Assembly (NCBI GenBank): GCA_017410375.1
Contig: JAFQQW010000024.1
Location: 57,793-121,792 of the forward strand
Direction of reading: 5' to 3'
DNA length: 64,000 bases
From: Clostridia bacterium
Lineage (GTDB): Bacteria; Bacillota; Clostridia; RGIG6154
Part shown: piece by piece, positions 1 to 8,655 of the stretch
How positions within the stretch are numbered: position 1 is the first letter of the stretch
Layout: each line of letters begins with the position of its first letter
Made by a program: the position numbers and the translations under genes
Notes under the pieces: model-generated
Database searches by the model: none
The model's input: only the letters and a program-made list of their open reading frames with translations
What the model was told of the DNA's origin: nothing

Positions 1-635
1 ATGATGTTACCGCCAAACGCCGGGCGGATTTGTACAAGATCGGTATTTTCTTTCATTTCAAGCACGGTGCAGTCGGCAGTAAGACCTGCTCTGCATCTTG
101 CGGCTACTCTTGGCGCTAGCTGTCTGCCTAAATTGGTTGCACCCACAAGCACCGAGGACGGTTTGATTTTTTCAATAAAATCACAAAAAGCCGCAGTGTA
201 CGGTTCAATTTTAAAATCTTCAAAAGCCGGGTTGTCATAAACAAACACCTTGTCTACACCGTAGTGTAAAAGCTTTTGAATACTGTTTCCTAAATTGTTG
301 CCGATTACAAGTGCATACACCGGATGCCCCGTAACAGTCGCAAGTTCTTTCGCTTTTCCGCAAAGCTCGTATGTAACGCGGTGAATCTTATCTCCGCAAT
401 GGTCTACATAAACCAAAATACCGCGCCATAAGGATTTGTCTACCGAAGCTTTTACTTCTTCAACATATTCAATAACGCCGTTTCCTTTTTTAACACACAT
501 TTTGCACATTTTGCATGCAGAGGAAATGTCTAATTTTCCATCTGTATAGGAAATCGCCGAGAAGGGACATAACGCGCAAAGTGCTTGTGCGTTTTCTCCG
601 GTAACCATATTTTGATTGATAATCAGTTTTCCCAT
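1..635 (-). CDS. etfA: Electron transfer flavoprotein alpha subunit with N-terminal ferredoxin domain (partial)
   Basis: The protein runs off the left edge of the window, so only about 211 N-terminal residues are present. The first ~60 residues carry a ferredoxin-like module (CALCP near residue 20, then CKMCKMC), followed by the EtfA N-terminal domain with the usual VDKVFVYDNP and VLVGATNLGRQLAPRVAAR segments. The FAD-binding C-terminus lies outside. It starts at ATG 635, with a GGAGG ribosome site overlapping the etfB stop codon 12 nt upstream, so it is translated as an operon with etfB. Ferredoxin-fused EtfA is known from electron-bifurcating complexes of anaerobes such as lactate dehydrogenase and caffeyl-CoA reductase systems. 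Bifurcation here is inferred from this architecture; the partner dehydrogenase is not visible. Confidence 0.9.
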   Translation of the reverse strand, partial: MGKLIINQNMVTGENAQALCALCPFSAISYTDGKLDISSACKMCKMCVKKGNGVIEYVEEVKASVDKSLWRGILVYVDHCGDKIHRVTYELCGKAKELATVTGHPVYALVIGNNLGNSIQKLLHYGVDKVFVYDNPAFEDFKIEPYTAAFCDFIEKIKPSSVLVGATNLGRQLAPRVAARCRAGLTADCTVLEMKENTDLVQIRPAFGGNI

Positions 636-647
636 TTTTCTCGCCTC

Positions 648-1436
648 CTATATCAGCTTTCGTCCGCGAATCAGTGAAAACAGCGCCTCGGTCTGTTCTT
701 CTGCTGAGCCGGTAAACGCACATTTTTCCGTATTTTTCTCAGGTGGGAAAATACGTTCTACCTGGGTTGCAGAACCAGAAAGTCCGTAGTTGTCCGGATT
801 TTTGTCTTCAAAATCGTCAAAAGAAATAAATCGAACCATATCATCGGTTACGGTTTGCTTTACTTTATAGGACGGCAGGCGCGGCGAATTGATATCGCCG
901 TCAACAGACAGCAGGCAAGGCATTTGAACGGCCATCTGCACATTTTTCTCGTCCAGCGATGCGGATAAGGTGATTTCATTGTTTTCAATTTTTTCAATAG
1001 ACAACACATTTGCAACATTCGGAATGTGCAAAAATTCAGCTACTTCTGCACCAACCTGTGCGGTATCACCGTCGGTGGTCTGCTTGCCGCAAAGAATCAA
1101 ATCAAACTTTCCAGCCTTACGGATTCCCTGCGAAATGGTGTATGCTGTAGCAAGTACATCTGCGCCTGCAAATTTGCGGTCGCTCAAAACCGTACCACAC
1201 TTAGCACCCATGCAAATGGATTCTACAATCACAGTCTTTGCCTGTGGCGGTCCCATGGTAATGGTTTCCACCGTTCCGCCATATTTTTGTGTGAGTGTTA
1301 ATGCAAGCTCAATTGCATATAAATCATACGGATTCATTTTGCTTTGTACACCGTCTCTTTTCAAAACGCCGGTCACCGGATCAACCTCAACATTCGATGA
1401 GCCGGGCACCTGCTTGATGCATACCAGAATATTCAT
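648..1436 (-). CDS. etfB: Electron transfer flavoprotein beta subunit
   Basis: A complete 262-residue protein of normal EtfB length. It opens with MNILVCIKQVPGS and contains LKRDGV, MNPYDLYAIE, the TMGPPQA segment, the LCGKQTTDGDTAQVG signature and the C-terminal region after LPSYKVK. EtfB forms the heterodimer with EtfA and binds AMP, or a second FAD in bifurcating forms, accepting electrons from a dehydrogenase in the cytoplasm. GGAGGGG precedes the ATG. The gene leads the etfBA operon from a promoter about 40-70 nt upstream. The acyl-CoA, lactate or other dehydrogenase that would name the pathway must lie beyond the left edge. Confidence 0.94.
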   Translation of the reverse strand: MNILVCIKQVPGSSNVEVDPVTGVLKRDGVQSKMNPYDLYAIELALTLTQKYGGTVETITMGPPQAKTVIVESICMGAKCGTVLSDRKFAGADVLATAYTISQGIRKAGKFDLILCGKQTTDGDTAQVGAEVAEFLHIPNVANVLSIEKIENNEITLSASLDEKNVQMAVQMPCLLSVDGDINSPRLPSYKVKQTVTDDMVRFISFDDFEDKNPDNYGLSGSATQVERIFPPEKNTEKCAFTGSAEEQTEALFSLIRGRKLI

Positions 1437-1476
1437 TTTACCCCTCCTGTTTGTTTTGCCTATCTTTCTAATTTAC

Positions 1477-1505
1477 AGTATACCACAACTGAAAAATAAA
1501 AACAA
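1477..1505 (-). promoter_or_regulatory. Promoter of etfBA
   Basis: On the minus strand TTGTTT (1505-1500) is followed after 17 nt by TATACT (1482-1477), a good sigma-A-type pair about 40 nt before the etfB start. It was read by eye. Confidence 0.55.
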
Positions 1506-1506
1506 T

Positions 1507-1540
1507 ACAAAAACGCGACAAAATTGCCGCGTTTTTTTGT
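1507..1540 (-). terminator. Intrinsic terminator after the GH16 gene
   Basis: Stem AAAAACGCG (1509-1517) pairs with CGCGTTTTT (1528-1536) around a 10-nt loop, and T-runs lie on both sides. It sits directly after the stop of the leftward GH16 gene and just upstream of the etfB promoter. Confidence 0.75.
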
Positions 1541-1545
1541 ATATT

Positions 1546-4500
1546 TTATTGTCTATCGAACTTTTCGATTTGTTTAAACATTGCTTCATCCGAAGCATAA
1601 GCTTTATCACCGATGATTACAAATCTGTCGGGCACCCAGGTTACAACCTTACCCAAGCCCTCGGAAATGGCACGGACAGGTACTAAAGTTCTGTCATTTT
1701 CCACATATGCCGGTGCGTCCAATTGTACTTCGTTGCCGTTTACATACATCTTGTCACTGTTGACCTTCAACACCACCTTGTTTCCGCTTAATTCAATCAC
1801 AATTTCTTCGGTAGCATCAATATAGGAAACCGTTGCACCTAAGGATTCTGCGATAAACCGAACAGGCACCATGGTTCTGTCATTTACGGTTTTGGGGCGT
1901 ACATCCGGGTTGTTTGCATCCACCGAAAGCTTTTCGCCGAAAGTCCATACATAGCGGTCATTCAGTTCTAAAATGAGCACCTCCTCGATGTTTAACATAT
2001 CCACAGACGAAATTGCCGCCGCAGAAGCACGAAGCAGACCGCCATACTCTTTGTCAATGGTAACTGTAACCTTGTCGCCTGCTTTCAAAGCTTCTTCGCC
2101 TAAAATCATCCAGCCTGCATCTCCGGTTGTTAAATCTATGCCGGTTTCGCCCTTCTTTTCGCCGTTTACACTATAATATACATGGCAGTTTTTGCCGGTA
2201 TTATCGTGTATCAGTTTAAAGAAGCGGATATGATATGTGCCGTCTGCAGGCACCTCAATTTCAAAGGATGCAGATGCCGGACCGTCTTCCTCATAGGAAT
2301 AACAGGTTTTACTGTTCAGATAGCCCGCAAGAGAGCTGTTATTCCATTTTCCCTCAGATGTAAAGCCTGCGTCGTGAATGGTCTGCACATACATTTCACC
2401 CAAGGATACATTTTTGAATTTGGTGGTATACGGAATATGTTTTTCCACCACTTCGCCACTTGTTGCATAGAAGCTCGGGTTATCCATCAGCATCCACTGT
2501 CCTGCTTTTGCGTCCGAAATAATTTCAATTTTTACATGATTGTCTTTTACCACAACGCCGGGCAGTTCAATTTTGGTCATCTTGTCTGTCTGCGGAATAG
2601 CCACTTCCATAGTCCTGTCTCCGTCAAAGCCGGAGATTACCACTTTGGATTCGTTCTGATCGCCGGAGGACATTACATATGCCTCAAAGTTATATGTAGC
2701 ATTGGGAATATGATAAAGTCTCTGATAGGTGGTTACCTTGTAGTCCTCTTCGGAACGATGTGCCAGTACATGGTTGCCGCCTACCGCATATTCGTCATTT
2801 CTTTCCAGTAAGCTTGCATCGATACTTCCGGTTTCGCCCCAGGCAAGGGGTGTTTGCAAAGCAACCGGAGTTGTACCGAATTCGGGATTCTGATTGTACT
2901 CAAATTCACTTGCGCCAAGCAGGTTAATATCCTTTAAAGGCATTGCATAGTAACGCACATAATCAAAGGAATTCACTTGAGGTAACAATGCTTTGTCCGC
3001 CTTTGTATCACCGGTTTCCCAGGCAAGGGATGTAATCCACAGGAACTGCTGCGCATAATGAAGCTGTGCTTCTTCACCGTCTTTACTCCATACCAGTTCG
3101 CCATCTACATAAAAATTCAGGCGATTAGGCAACCATTCAAAAGCATAGATATGCTCTACACTTGTATCAAAGCCTTCCATAATCTGATTATAAAAGCCCA
3201 GCTTTGCACCGATTGGACAGTAGTAGTTACATGCCACATACGGACGGTCGGAGTTGAATTCAAAATCAATTTCCTGGGTATGAATTTTACGGAAATCCTT
3301 TGTGTATTCACTCGCACTTCCACCATGTAACCAGAATGCAGAGTGTACACCGCCGGTCACATTCATCATACTTCCTTTAAATTCATAGTAGCCGTAACCA
3401 AACAGTTTATTGGAAATGATACCACCACCGGTTATGGTTTCGGTACCGTTTATATTTTTATATTCAATATCATGATACATTCTGCCGTCATGGGTATAAA
3501 CGTTTGCCGCTAAATTCTTGCCCCCACTCTTTTCATCCAGACGGTAATGCCAGATGTCCTGGTCAATGGGTGCATCAAATTCGTCTGCAAACAAAAGGGT
3601 GTACTTGTCATTGGGTGCACCGGCTATCTGCTTTAAGCTATCCTCCCTTGCACCATCTGCCACATACGGCTTAACAGGTGTTCTCGGGTCTACCGGAACA
3701 TCCTCAGTTTTCACAACCTCCTGCACCTCGCCTGCAGCTTTCTCGGTAGGTACGATTTTAATGGCGCTACCGCGGACAATACCGACATTATTGGTAAGAA
3801 TAACCGATTCATTGCCATCACCTTTAAAATCATAAACACCCATCAGACTCCAGCCTGCTTCTGTGTTTGTGCCATATCTCTGCTTTAAGGTTAAAGCATC
3901 TGTTTTACCATTGTGTTTTACCGTAAGGTCGATGTTGCTTATATTTTTAGTATGTGCCATTACCCAGAAATACACTTCGTAATTGCCTTCCTTAACAGAA
4001 GGTACTTTAAAGGTCATGGTTTTGCCTTCCCCTTCGGAATATATGTGACCATTACCGTCATAACCCGGAACTGCACTGGATTTTTTCCATTCACCGGTAG
4101 TTTCGGTATACGGGATAACCGTTTCATTTGCAAAGATTTCTGTTGTAAGACCTTCCGAAAGCGCAGGTTTTGTCTCTTCGATTACAGGGGGTTCGATTTT
4201 TTCATCTTCCTTTTCAGGTGCTGCCGGTACATCGCTTACCGCATCATTGGTGGGCACAAGCTTAATGGCACCTGCACGCATAATCCCGCCGGGATGGGTT
4301 GTAGATGCCTTTTCAGCGCCGGACCCTGCAAAATCAAACACACCGCAGTCTACCCAGCCGGGTCCTGCCGTTTCACCTTCGGCAAGCTTTGCACTCAATT
4401 CTACTGCAGACACTTTTCCGTTGTGACTGATGTCTACCGTGAATTTTTTACACTCTTTCACATGTGGCATAAGCCAGTAGAATACACGATAGTTACCTGC

Positions 4501-4749
4501 TTTAATATCTTGAATCAAATAAGTCGCGGTATCCCCTTTGTTGCCGGAATAAATATGCTGTCCGCCATCATAATTTTTTACCGCGCCGGATTCCTTCCAC
4601 TCGCCTGTGGTTTCACTGACCGGAATAATAATTTCTCCCGATACTGTTTCAACAGAATAAGCATATTCTGTTGCAGCCGATGCCGCAAGCACCGAAACAC
4701 TTCCGCACAGCATGCAAAACACAAGAAGTAAGCATATTGTTTTTTTCAT
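1546..4749 (-). CDS. Secreted multidomain GH16 beta-glucanase with CBM-like and copper-amine-oxidase-N-like domains
   Basis: 1067 residues. I chose ATG 4749 because GGAGG precedes it by 8 nt and it opens directly into a signal peptide (~1-23, ending VLAASA). Two golvesin/Xly-type beta-sandwich modules follow (~27-167 and ~200-335; YDGGQHIYS, YDGNGHIYS, AGNYRVFYW, EGNYEVYFW). The GH16 catalytic domain (~375-635) has FADEFD near its start and catalytic EIDFE at 493-497, the ExDxE form seen in lichenase-like rather than beta-bulge laminarinase-like members. A CBM-like segment (~650-780), a third golvesin-like module (~790-920) and a pair of copper-amine-oxidase-N-type repeats (DRTMVPVRFIAESLGA, DRTLVPVRAISEGLG) end the protein. 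It is likely exported, held near the wall and active on beta-1,3/1,4-glucans. Substrate is inferred from family only. Confidence 0.9.
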   Translation of the reverse strand: MKKTICLLLVFCMLCGSVSVLAASAATEYAYSVETVSGEIIIPVSETTGEWKESGAVKNYDGGQHIYSGNKGDTATYLIQDIKAGNYRVFYWLMPHVKECKKFTVDISHNGKVSAVELSAKLAEGETAGPGWVDCGVFDFAGSGAEKASTTHPGGIMRAGAIKLVPTNDAVSDVPAAPEKEDEKIEPPVIEETKPALSEGLTTEIFANETVIPYTETTGEWKKSSAVPGYDGNGHIYSEGEGKTMTFKVPSVKEGNYEVYFWVMAHTKNISNIDLTVKHNGKTDALTLKQRYGTNTEAGWSLMGVYDFKGDGNESVILTNNVGIVRGSAIKIVPTEKAAGEVQEVVKTEDVPVDPRTPVKPYVADGAREDSLKQIAGAPNDKYTLLFADEFDAPIDQDIWHYRLDEKSGGKNLAANVYTHDGRMYHDIEYKNINGTETITGGGIISNKLFGYGYYEFKGSMMNVTGGVHSAFWLHGGSASEYTKDFRKIHTQEIDFEFNSDRPYVACNYYCPIGAKLGFYNQIMEGFDTSVEHIYAFEWLPNRLNFYVDGELVWSKDGEEAQLHYAQQFLWITSLAWETGDTKADKALLPQVNSFDYVRYYAMPLKDINLLGASEFEYNQNPEFGTTPVALQTPLAWGETGSIDASLLERNDEYAVGGNHVLAHRSEEDYKVTTYQRLYHIPNATYNFEAYVMSSGDQNESKVVISGFDGDRTMEVAIPQTDKMTKIELPGVVVKDNHVKIEIISDAKAGQWMLMDNPSFYATSGEVVEKHIPYTTKFKNVSLGEMYVQTIHDAGFTSEGKWNNSSLAGYLNSKTCYSYEEDGPASASFEIEVPADGTYHIRFFKLIHDNTGKNCHVYYSVNGEKKGETGIDLTTGDAGWMILGEEALKAGDKVTVTIDKEYGGLLRASAAAISSVDMLNIEEVLILELNDRYVWTFGEKLSVDANNPDVRPKTVNDRTMVPVRFIAESLGATVSYIDATEEIVIELSGNKVVLKVNSDKMYVNGNEVQLDAPAYVENDRTLVPVRAISEGLGKVVTWVPDRFVIIGDKAYASDEAMFKQIEKFDRQ

Positions 4750-4872
4750 CGTTTTATCCTCCATTTGCTGTTCTTGGTTATATTGTAACACAAACAACCA
4801 AAAAACGTATAGGATAATTTATTTTAAAAATTGTAAAATGTGGCACTTTAGCAAATTTGTGCAATAATTATA

Positions 4873-4901
4873 TTGACAGTTTTTTTCAAGCATGCTAAAC
4901 T
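4873..4901 (+). promoter_or_regulatory. Promoter of the AraC/PocR regulator
   Basis: TTGACA (4873-4878), 17 nt, TAAACT (4896-4901), then AAAGGAG and a TTG start. It lies in the 188-nt divergent spacer shared with the GH16 gene, where regulator binding would reach both promoters. Confidence 0.6.
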
Positions 4902-4937
4902 TAACTTAAGGAAAACACTTATAAAGGAGCGATAATT

Positions 4938-5798
4938 TTGGAAAGTATTCAAGCCATTAAAAGCTACTGTGATTATTTAAAAACCAAAGCAAACTTGTCC
5001 ATTACAGTTCACTTTTTCCACTCGGACAGACAAGCAAAAGCTGTCCTTGCCCCTTTACCTATACCGCAAGTACATTTCAATCCTTATTGTACCTATTTAA
5101 AACAAGCCTGTGGTTTACACGCAAAGTGTCTGAAATGTCAGGAAAAAGCCTTAAAAAAATGTGCGGAGCATGGTGCTTTTTCCGGAGTGTGTCACGCAGG
5201 CATATTTGAGTATGTGTACCCAATAAAATACAACGGGAAGCATGTTGCAATATTAAGTGTGGGCGAATACAGAGCAATAAATTTCGATACATATCTGAAA
5301 AAGATATGTAAAGAAAACAAGCTGAACACAAAAGAGCTTTCCGAGTACAGTACCACTTTAAAAACAGAAATTCCTCCCAAAGAAGAGATTGACACTTTAA
5401 TCATCCCGTTGCTTTCCATGATCAAACTGGTTACAGCCGTAACCACCGAAAGCATACCAGCCGTAAAGCAGAACTCTTTCGCCTCCGTTTTATCCTACTG
5501 CAACCGCTTTTACACAAAAAAAATCACCACAGAAATTTTAAGCAAAAAATATTTTTACAGTCGCTCATATATCGCGCGGACATTTAAAAAAGAAACCGGC
5601 ATGAGTCTGCCGGAATACATCAATCATCTGCGTATTGAAAATGCCAAACAGCTTTTAAAGTCCACCAAAACGGACATTGCACAAATCGGTGCCTCTGTAG
5701 GCTTTTACGACCCTGCTTATTTTACCAGATGCTTTACAAAAGTGGTGGGTATGACACCCAAAGAATGGCGAAAACAAAACAAAAGCAACTCGTTATAA
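4938..5798 (+). CDS. AraC-family transcriptional regulator with PocR-type sensory domain
   Basis: 286 residues starting at TTG 4938, preceded by AAAGGAG at 8-nt spacing; no in-frame ATG fits better. The N-terminal half resembles the PocR ligand domain: CTYLKQACGLHAKCLKCQEK is rich in cysteines, followed by CHAGIFEYVYPIKYNGKHVA and LSVGEYR. The C-terminal ~100 residues are a double helix-turn-helix of AraC/XylS type (TEILSKKYFYSRSYIARTFKKETG, then IAQIGASVGFYDPAYFTRCFTKVVGMTPKEWRK). Divergent placement from the secreted GH16 gene suggests it activates polysaccharide use, perhaps together with the following isomerase-like gene. The inducer is unknown; PocR domains bind small hydrocarbon-like ligands in described cases. 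Confidence 0.88.
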   Translation: MESIQAIKSYCDYLKTKANLSITVHFFHSDRQAKAVLAPLPIPQVHFNPYCTYLKQACGLHAKCLKCQEKALKKCAEHGAFSGVCHAGIFEYVYPIKYNGKHVAILSVGEYRAINFDTYLKKICKENKLNTKELSEYSTTLKTEIPPKEEIDTLIIPLLSMIKLVTAVTTESIPAVKQNSFASVLSYCNRFYTKKITTEILSKKYFYSRSYIARTFKKETGMSLPEYINHLRIENAKQLLKSTKTDIAQIGASVGFYDPAYFTRCFTKVVGMTPKEWRKQNKSNSL

Positions 5799-5807
5799 GT
5801 TGCTTTT
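5781..5807 (+). terminator. Terminator overlapping the regulator stop codon
   Basis: AAAGCAACT and AGTTGCTTT pair around a 7-nt loop, followed by TT-rich sequence. The hairpin includes the TAA of the upstream gene and faces the convergent isomerase-like gene. Confidence 0.7.
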
Positions 5808-5813
5808 TGTTTT

Positions 5814-6620
5814 TTATAATGCTTTGGAATATTTTACGCTTTCATCTACAGAACCTAAAATATCTTCTTCAAGACCTTCATATTCTACAGAAAGATAACC
5901 GTCATAATTGCTGTCCTTTAAAATCTTTGCAATAGCAGGCAAATCCACCTGACCTTTGCCGATTACGGTACCCTTAAAATGCTTACCTGCAATGGAATCA
6001 AACTGCATGTGCTCTGCGACTTCCACAACATCTTTTAAGTGCACCAGACCGATTCTACCTTTTAAATTTCCGATTGCATCCACGGGATTTTCGTCAACCA
6101 GGAAGAAATTGCCGGTGTCTGCGTTTGAGAGCATGCACGGGGAATTTACAGCATCCAAGATTGCCTGCACCTGATAGGATTTACCTGCCGCAAGACCGTG
6201 ATTTTCAAGGCTCATAGCAATGCCGTTTGCTTCCGCATAAGGTGCAAGAGATTTAAAAGCACCGATTGCCTGTGCCATCAGTTCCTCCATGGTGTGATTC
6301 GGATTATCATAACCGATAAACACGCGCACTGATTTTGCACCGAAATAATTTGCCGCATCGATGCCGAATTTTACCAGCGCAATTTCATCATCAAGCTGCT
6401 CTTTTTCACAGAAGAAGTTGTTGGAAACCGAAAAAGAAGAAACTTTAAGTCCCAATTGCTTCAGCTTGTTTCTGACCTGCGGAAAATTCATACCAAAGCA
6501 GTCTAAAAGCTCTACCGCATCCGCTCCCGCTTCCTTTATTTTTTCGATAGCTTCCACAACAGTCATTTTTCCTGCAAACAAATATTTCTGGTATGACCAT
6601 AAACTTACACTTGTTTTCAT
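5814..6620 (-). CDS. Sugar phosphate isomerase/epimerase (xylose isomerase-like TIM barrel)
   Basis: 268 residues, full length for the AP-endonuclease-2/xylose-isomerase-like family. Typical segments are KIKEAGADAVELLDCFG, an ALENH-type SLENHG strand end near residue 140, DTGNFF, VHLKDV and the C-terminal GYLSVEYEG. Glu in SLENHG, Asp/His around DTGNF and VHLKD, and Glu in SVEYEG match the metal-binding positions of these barrels. The family isomerises or epimerises sugars or inositol derivatives in the cytoplasm; the substrate cannot be read from sequence. It converges with the AraC/PocR gene and is preceded by a 309-nt non-coding spacer. Confidence 0.82.
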   Translation of the reverse strand: MKTSVSLWSYQKYLFAGKMTVVEAIEKIKEAGADAVELLDCFGMNFPQVRNKLKQLGLKVSSFSVSNNFFCEKEQLDDEIALVKFGIDAANYFGAKSVRVFIGYDNPNHTMEELMAQAIGAFKSLAPYAEANGIAMSLENHGLAAGKSYQVQAILDAVNSPCMLSNADTGNFFLVDENPVDAIGNLKGRIGLVHLKDVVEVAEHMQFDSIAGKHFKGTVIGKGQVDLPAIAKILKDSNYDGYLSVEYEGLEEDILGSVDESVKYSKAL

Positions 6621-6906
6621 CTTTTTTCTCCTTACATAATAATAGAATTTATCTTTATTTTAAACTGATACAACAAAAATGTATATATAAATTCGGACAC
6701 CATTTCTTTAAATTTGGATAATTTGCTGCATGCTGATTCAGACTGTTTCTTTTTTTGCTTTCCTGTTTAAAGCAAGGGAAATTCCGGGTTCTTTTCCTTG
6801 ACACTTTTCTTCAGAAATGATAAAATATAATATGTTTTAATTCATATTCATCTGCAAACGGAATCATCTTCGCTATTCCGACTGAAAAAGCCTATAAAAT
6901 ATAAAA
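6621..6906. other. Non-coding spacer upstream of the isomerase-like gene
   Basis: About 290 AT-rich bases with no plausible reading frame or strong repeat. It presumably holds the leftward promoter of the isomerase-like gene, but I could not pick a convincing -35/-10 pair. Confidence 0.5.
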
Positions 6907-6938
6907 AATAAGAGTGTCATAAGACACTCTTATTTTTT
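6907..6938 (-). terminator. Terminator of the AraC regulator
   Basis: Perfect 12-bp stem AATAAGAGTGTC/GACACTCTTATT with an ATAA loop and T-runs on both strands. It overlaps the regulator stop codon at 6930. Confidence 0.85.
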
Positions 6939-7700
6939 TATTTCTCTTCGGTATTCAAGCGGTGTCATACCGCTTAAAGCTTTAAATACGCGGTTAAAAT
7001 TGCGTACGCTTCCAAATCCGCAAAGACCTGCGATGCATGTTATATCCTCTTTCTCCTCCTGAAGCATACGACACGCCTTTTCGTGCCGGAACAGATGAAT
7101 AAAATTTTTGAAATGCATGGCAAAATTCCGATGAAACAAAGCAGAAAAATAATGATACTCATAACCAAGCTCTCTTGCCAGCCCTTTTAAGGTGATATCG
7201 TGCTCCAAATGTTCAGACACATACGAAACAACCTCTTCCACAAAAGAGCTTTTTATATGCTCTGCGTCCAGATCTGCTCTTTGCACACATTGACTGCACA
7301 CAAGATTTAAGCACGCAATCAGCGCATATCTTTCAGGCTCGCCTTCAAAAAAAAGAGCCGTTTTAAGAAATTCCTCCACATGCTTCTCGCAGGTAAACTG
7401 CAGATAGCGGTTTTGTCCGTTCTTTGCCTTAAAATACTCCACATAATCCTCCGAAAATACACCCACCCAGGTTTTGTTGCCTGTTCTTGTCGTCAATGCA
7501 TGTACAGTATAGGGCGGAATTAAAATCAGCTCCCCTTTTTGCAACACGGTCCGTCTTTCATTCACCGCAACTTCCGTCTGTCCCTCCAGGGTATAAATCA
7601 GCTCGAAATTTCCGTGAAAATGGCTTTCCCAAACAATTGAGTCATATATAAAAGCATTATAATTAAAATTCCCTTGTGAATTATGTGTCTGATGTAACAT
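6930..7700 (-). CDS. AraC-family transcriptional regulator with cupin-type N-terminus
   Basis: 256 residues. The N-terminal half is an AraC-type cupin (FHGNFELIYTLEGQTEVAVNE, then KGELILIPPYTVHAL). The C-terminal half has two helix-turn-helix units (ITLKGLARELGYEYHYFSALFHRNF; ITCIAGLCGFGSVRNFNRVFKALSGMTPLEYRR). GGAG precedes the ATG. It is divergent from the glycyl radical activase and enzyme genes, and its promoter overlaps theirs, so it most likely controls that pair and perhaps itself. The ligand is unknown. Confidence 0.9.
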   Translation of the reverse strand: MLHQTHNSQGNFNYNAFIYDSIVWESHFHGNFELIYTLEGQTEVAVNERRTVLQKGELILIPPYTVHALTTRTGNKTWVGVFSEDYVEYFKAKNGQNRYLQFTCEKHVEEFLKTALFFEGEPERYALIACLNLVCSQCVQRADLDAEHIKSSFVEEVVSYVSEHLEHDITLKGLARELGYEYHYFSALFHRNFAMHFKNFIHLFRHEKACRMLQEEKEDITCIAGLCGFGSVRNFNRVFKALSGMTPLEYRREIKK

Positions 7701-7732
7701 GCGCGCATCTCCAATCTTAACTTCTGTCTATA

Positions 7733-7761
7733 ATTGTATAATATCTTTCTTGCGTTGTCAA
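7733..7761 (-). promoter_or_regulatory. Promoter of the AraC regulator next to the glycyl radical genes
   Basis: Minus-strand TTGACA (7761-7756), 17 nt, TACAAT (7738-7733). It overlaps the rightward promoter of the activase gene, so the two are probably not occupied at once. Confidence 0.65.
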
Positions 7762-7778
7762 TCATTTTTTGATATAAA
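7750..7778 (+). promoter_or_regulatory. Probable promoter of the activase/glycyl radical enzyme operon
   Basis: TTGCGT (7750-7755), 17 nt, TATAAA (7773-7778), followed by AGGAGG and the ATG at 7797. The weak -35 fits a promoter needing an AraC-type activator. Confidence 0.45.
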
Positions 7779-7796
7779 AAAGATAGGAGGGATGCT

Positions 7797-8642
7797 ATGA
7801 ACGGCACAGTGTTTTCCATTGAAGAATTCTCGGTCTACGACGGACCGGGCATACGCACTTCTGTTTTTTTGAAAGGTTGTCCGCTTACATGCAGTTGGTG
7901 CCACAATCCTGAGGGACAAAAAGCGCAACCCGAAATTGTACGGAGTCCGAACGGCTGCACAGAATGCGGAAACTGCCTTCGCTTTGGGAAAATCGAAAAC
8001 AATCAAATTGTTTACACAGAAGAAAGCATCCAAAACTGTCCCATGCATCTACTTCGTGTATGCGGAGAGATTTATGACAGCGGCGCGCTTTGTCAAAAGC
8101 TTTTAAAAAACGAGCGTATCTTAAAAAATGGCGGAGGCATCACTTTCTCGGGTGGCGAACCCTTTGCACAGAAGGATTTTTTATTTGAATGTCTTTCTCT
8201 CTTAAAAGGCAAGCTGCATACTGCAATACAAACTTCCGGCTACTGTAGTACGGATACTTTTCAAAAAGCCCTTTTGCTTGCCGATTACTTTTTGTTTGAT
8301 TTGAAAATTGCAGACGAAAACGAGCATATTCGCCACACAGGCGTAAGTAACAAAAAAATATTACCAAATTTCAAATTGCTTTGTCAAAGCGGAAAGGATT
8401 TTGTAGTACGCATTCCGCTTATTCCAACCGTAACCGACACAGAAGAAAACATCACACGGCTTTGTAAGCTTATGCAAGAAAACGGTGTTTCCTATGCCGA
8501 GCTTCTGCCCTATAACAAAATGGCGGGCGGTAAATACAAAATGGTGGGTCGTGACTACCGCCCTACCTTTGACGAAACGGTTGACGTTTCTGTCCGGACC
8601 GAAATTTTCGAACAGTATCATATAAAAGTAAAAGTTTTGTAA
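7797..8642 (+). CDS. Glycyl radical enzyme activase (radical SAM)
   Basis: 281 residues. The opening FSVYDGPGIRTSVFLKGCPLTCSWCHNPE is the activase signature, with the radical-SAM CxxxCxxC at C28/C32/C35. An insert carries one further cluster-like set (C54, C57, C60, C81) rather than the two ferredoxin-type clusters of longer activases. GGGITFSGGEP and the SAM-binding strands follow, ending in ELLPYNKMAGGKYKMVG. It would cleave SAM to abstract hydrogen from the glycine of its partner enzyme in the cytoplasm under anoxia. The partner gene starts 13 nt downstream. It may also serve the second glycyl radical enzyme at 11.7 kb, whose own activase is destroyed. Confidence 0.93.
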   Translation: MNGTVFSIEEFSVYDGPGIRTSVFLKGCPLTCSWCHNPEGQKAQPEIVRSPNGCTECGNCLRFGKIENNQIVYTEESIQNCPMHLLRVCGEIYDSGALCQKLLKNERILKNGGGITFSGGEPFAQKDFLFECLSLLKGKLHTAIQTSGYCSTDTFQKALLLADYFLFDLKIADENEHIRHTGVSNKKILPNFKLLCQSGKDFVVRIPLIPTVTDTEENITRLCKLMQENGVSYAELLPYNKMAGGKYKMVGRDYRPTFDETVDVSVRTEIFEQYHIKVKVL

Positions 8643-8655
8643 AGGAGAACTATAT

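Noticed and set aside
970..1686. 238-codon plus-strand open frame over etfB and the GH16 3' end
   Set aside because: It is the antisense shadow of etfB and of the GH16 C-terminus. It has no ribosome site, crosses the intergenic terminator and shows no family motif.
2182..2811. 209-codon plus-strand open frame inside the GH16 gene
   Set aside because: Antisense to a well-supported GH16 protein; Cys/Phe/His-rich composition typical of shadow translation.
3913..4731. 272-codon plus-strand open frame
   Set aside because: Antisense to the signal peptide and golvesin-like modules of the GH16 protein; no ribosome site.
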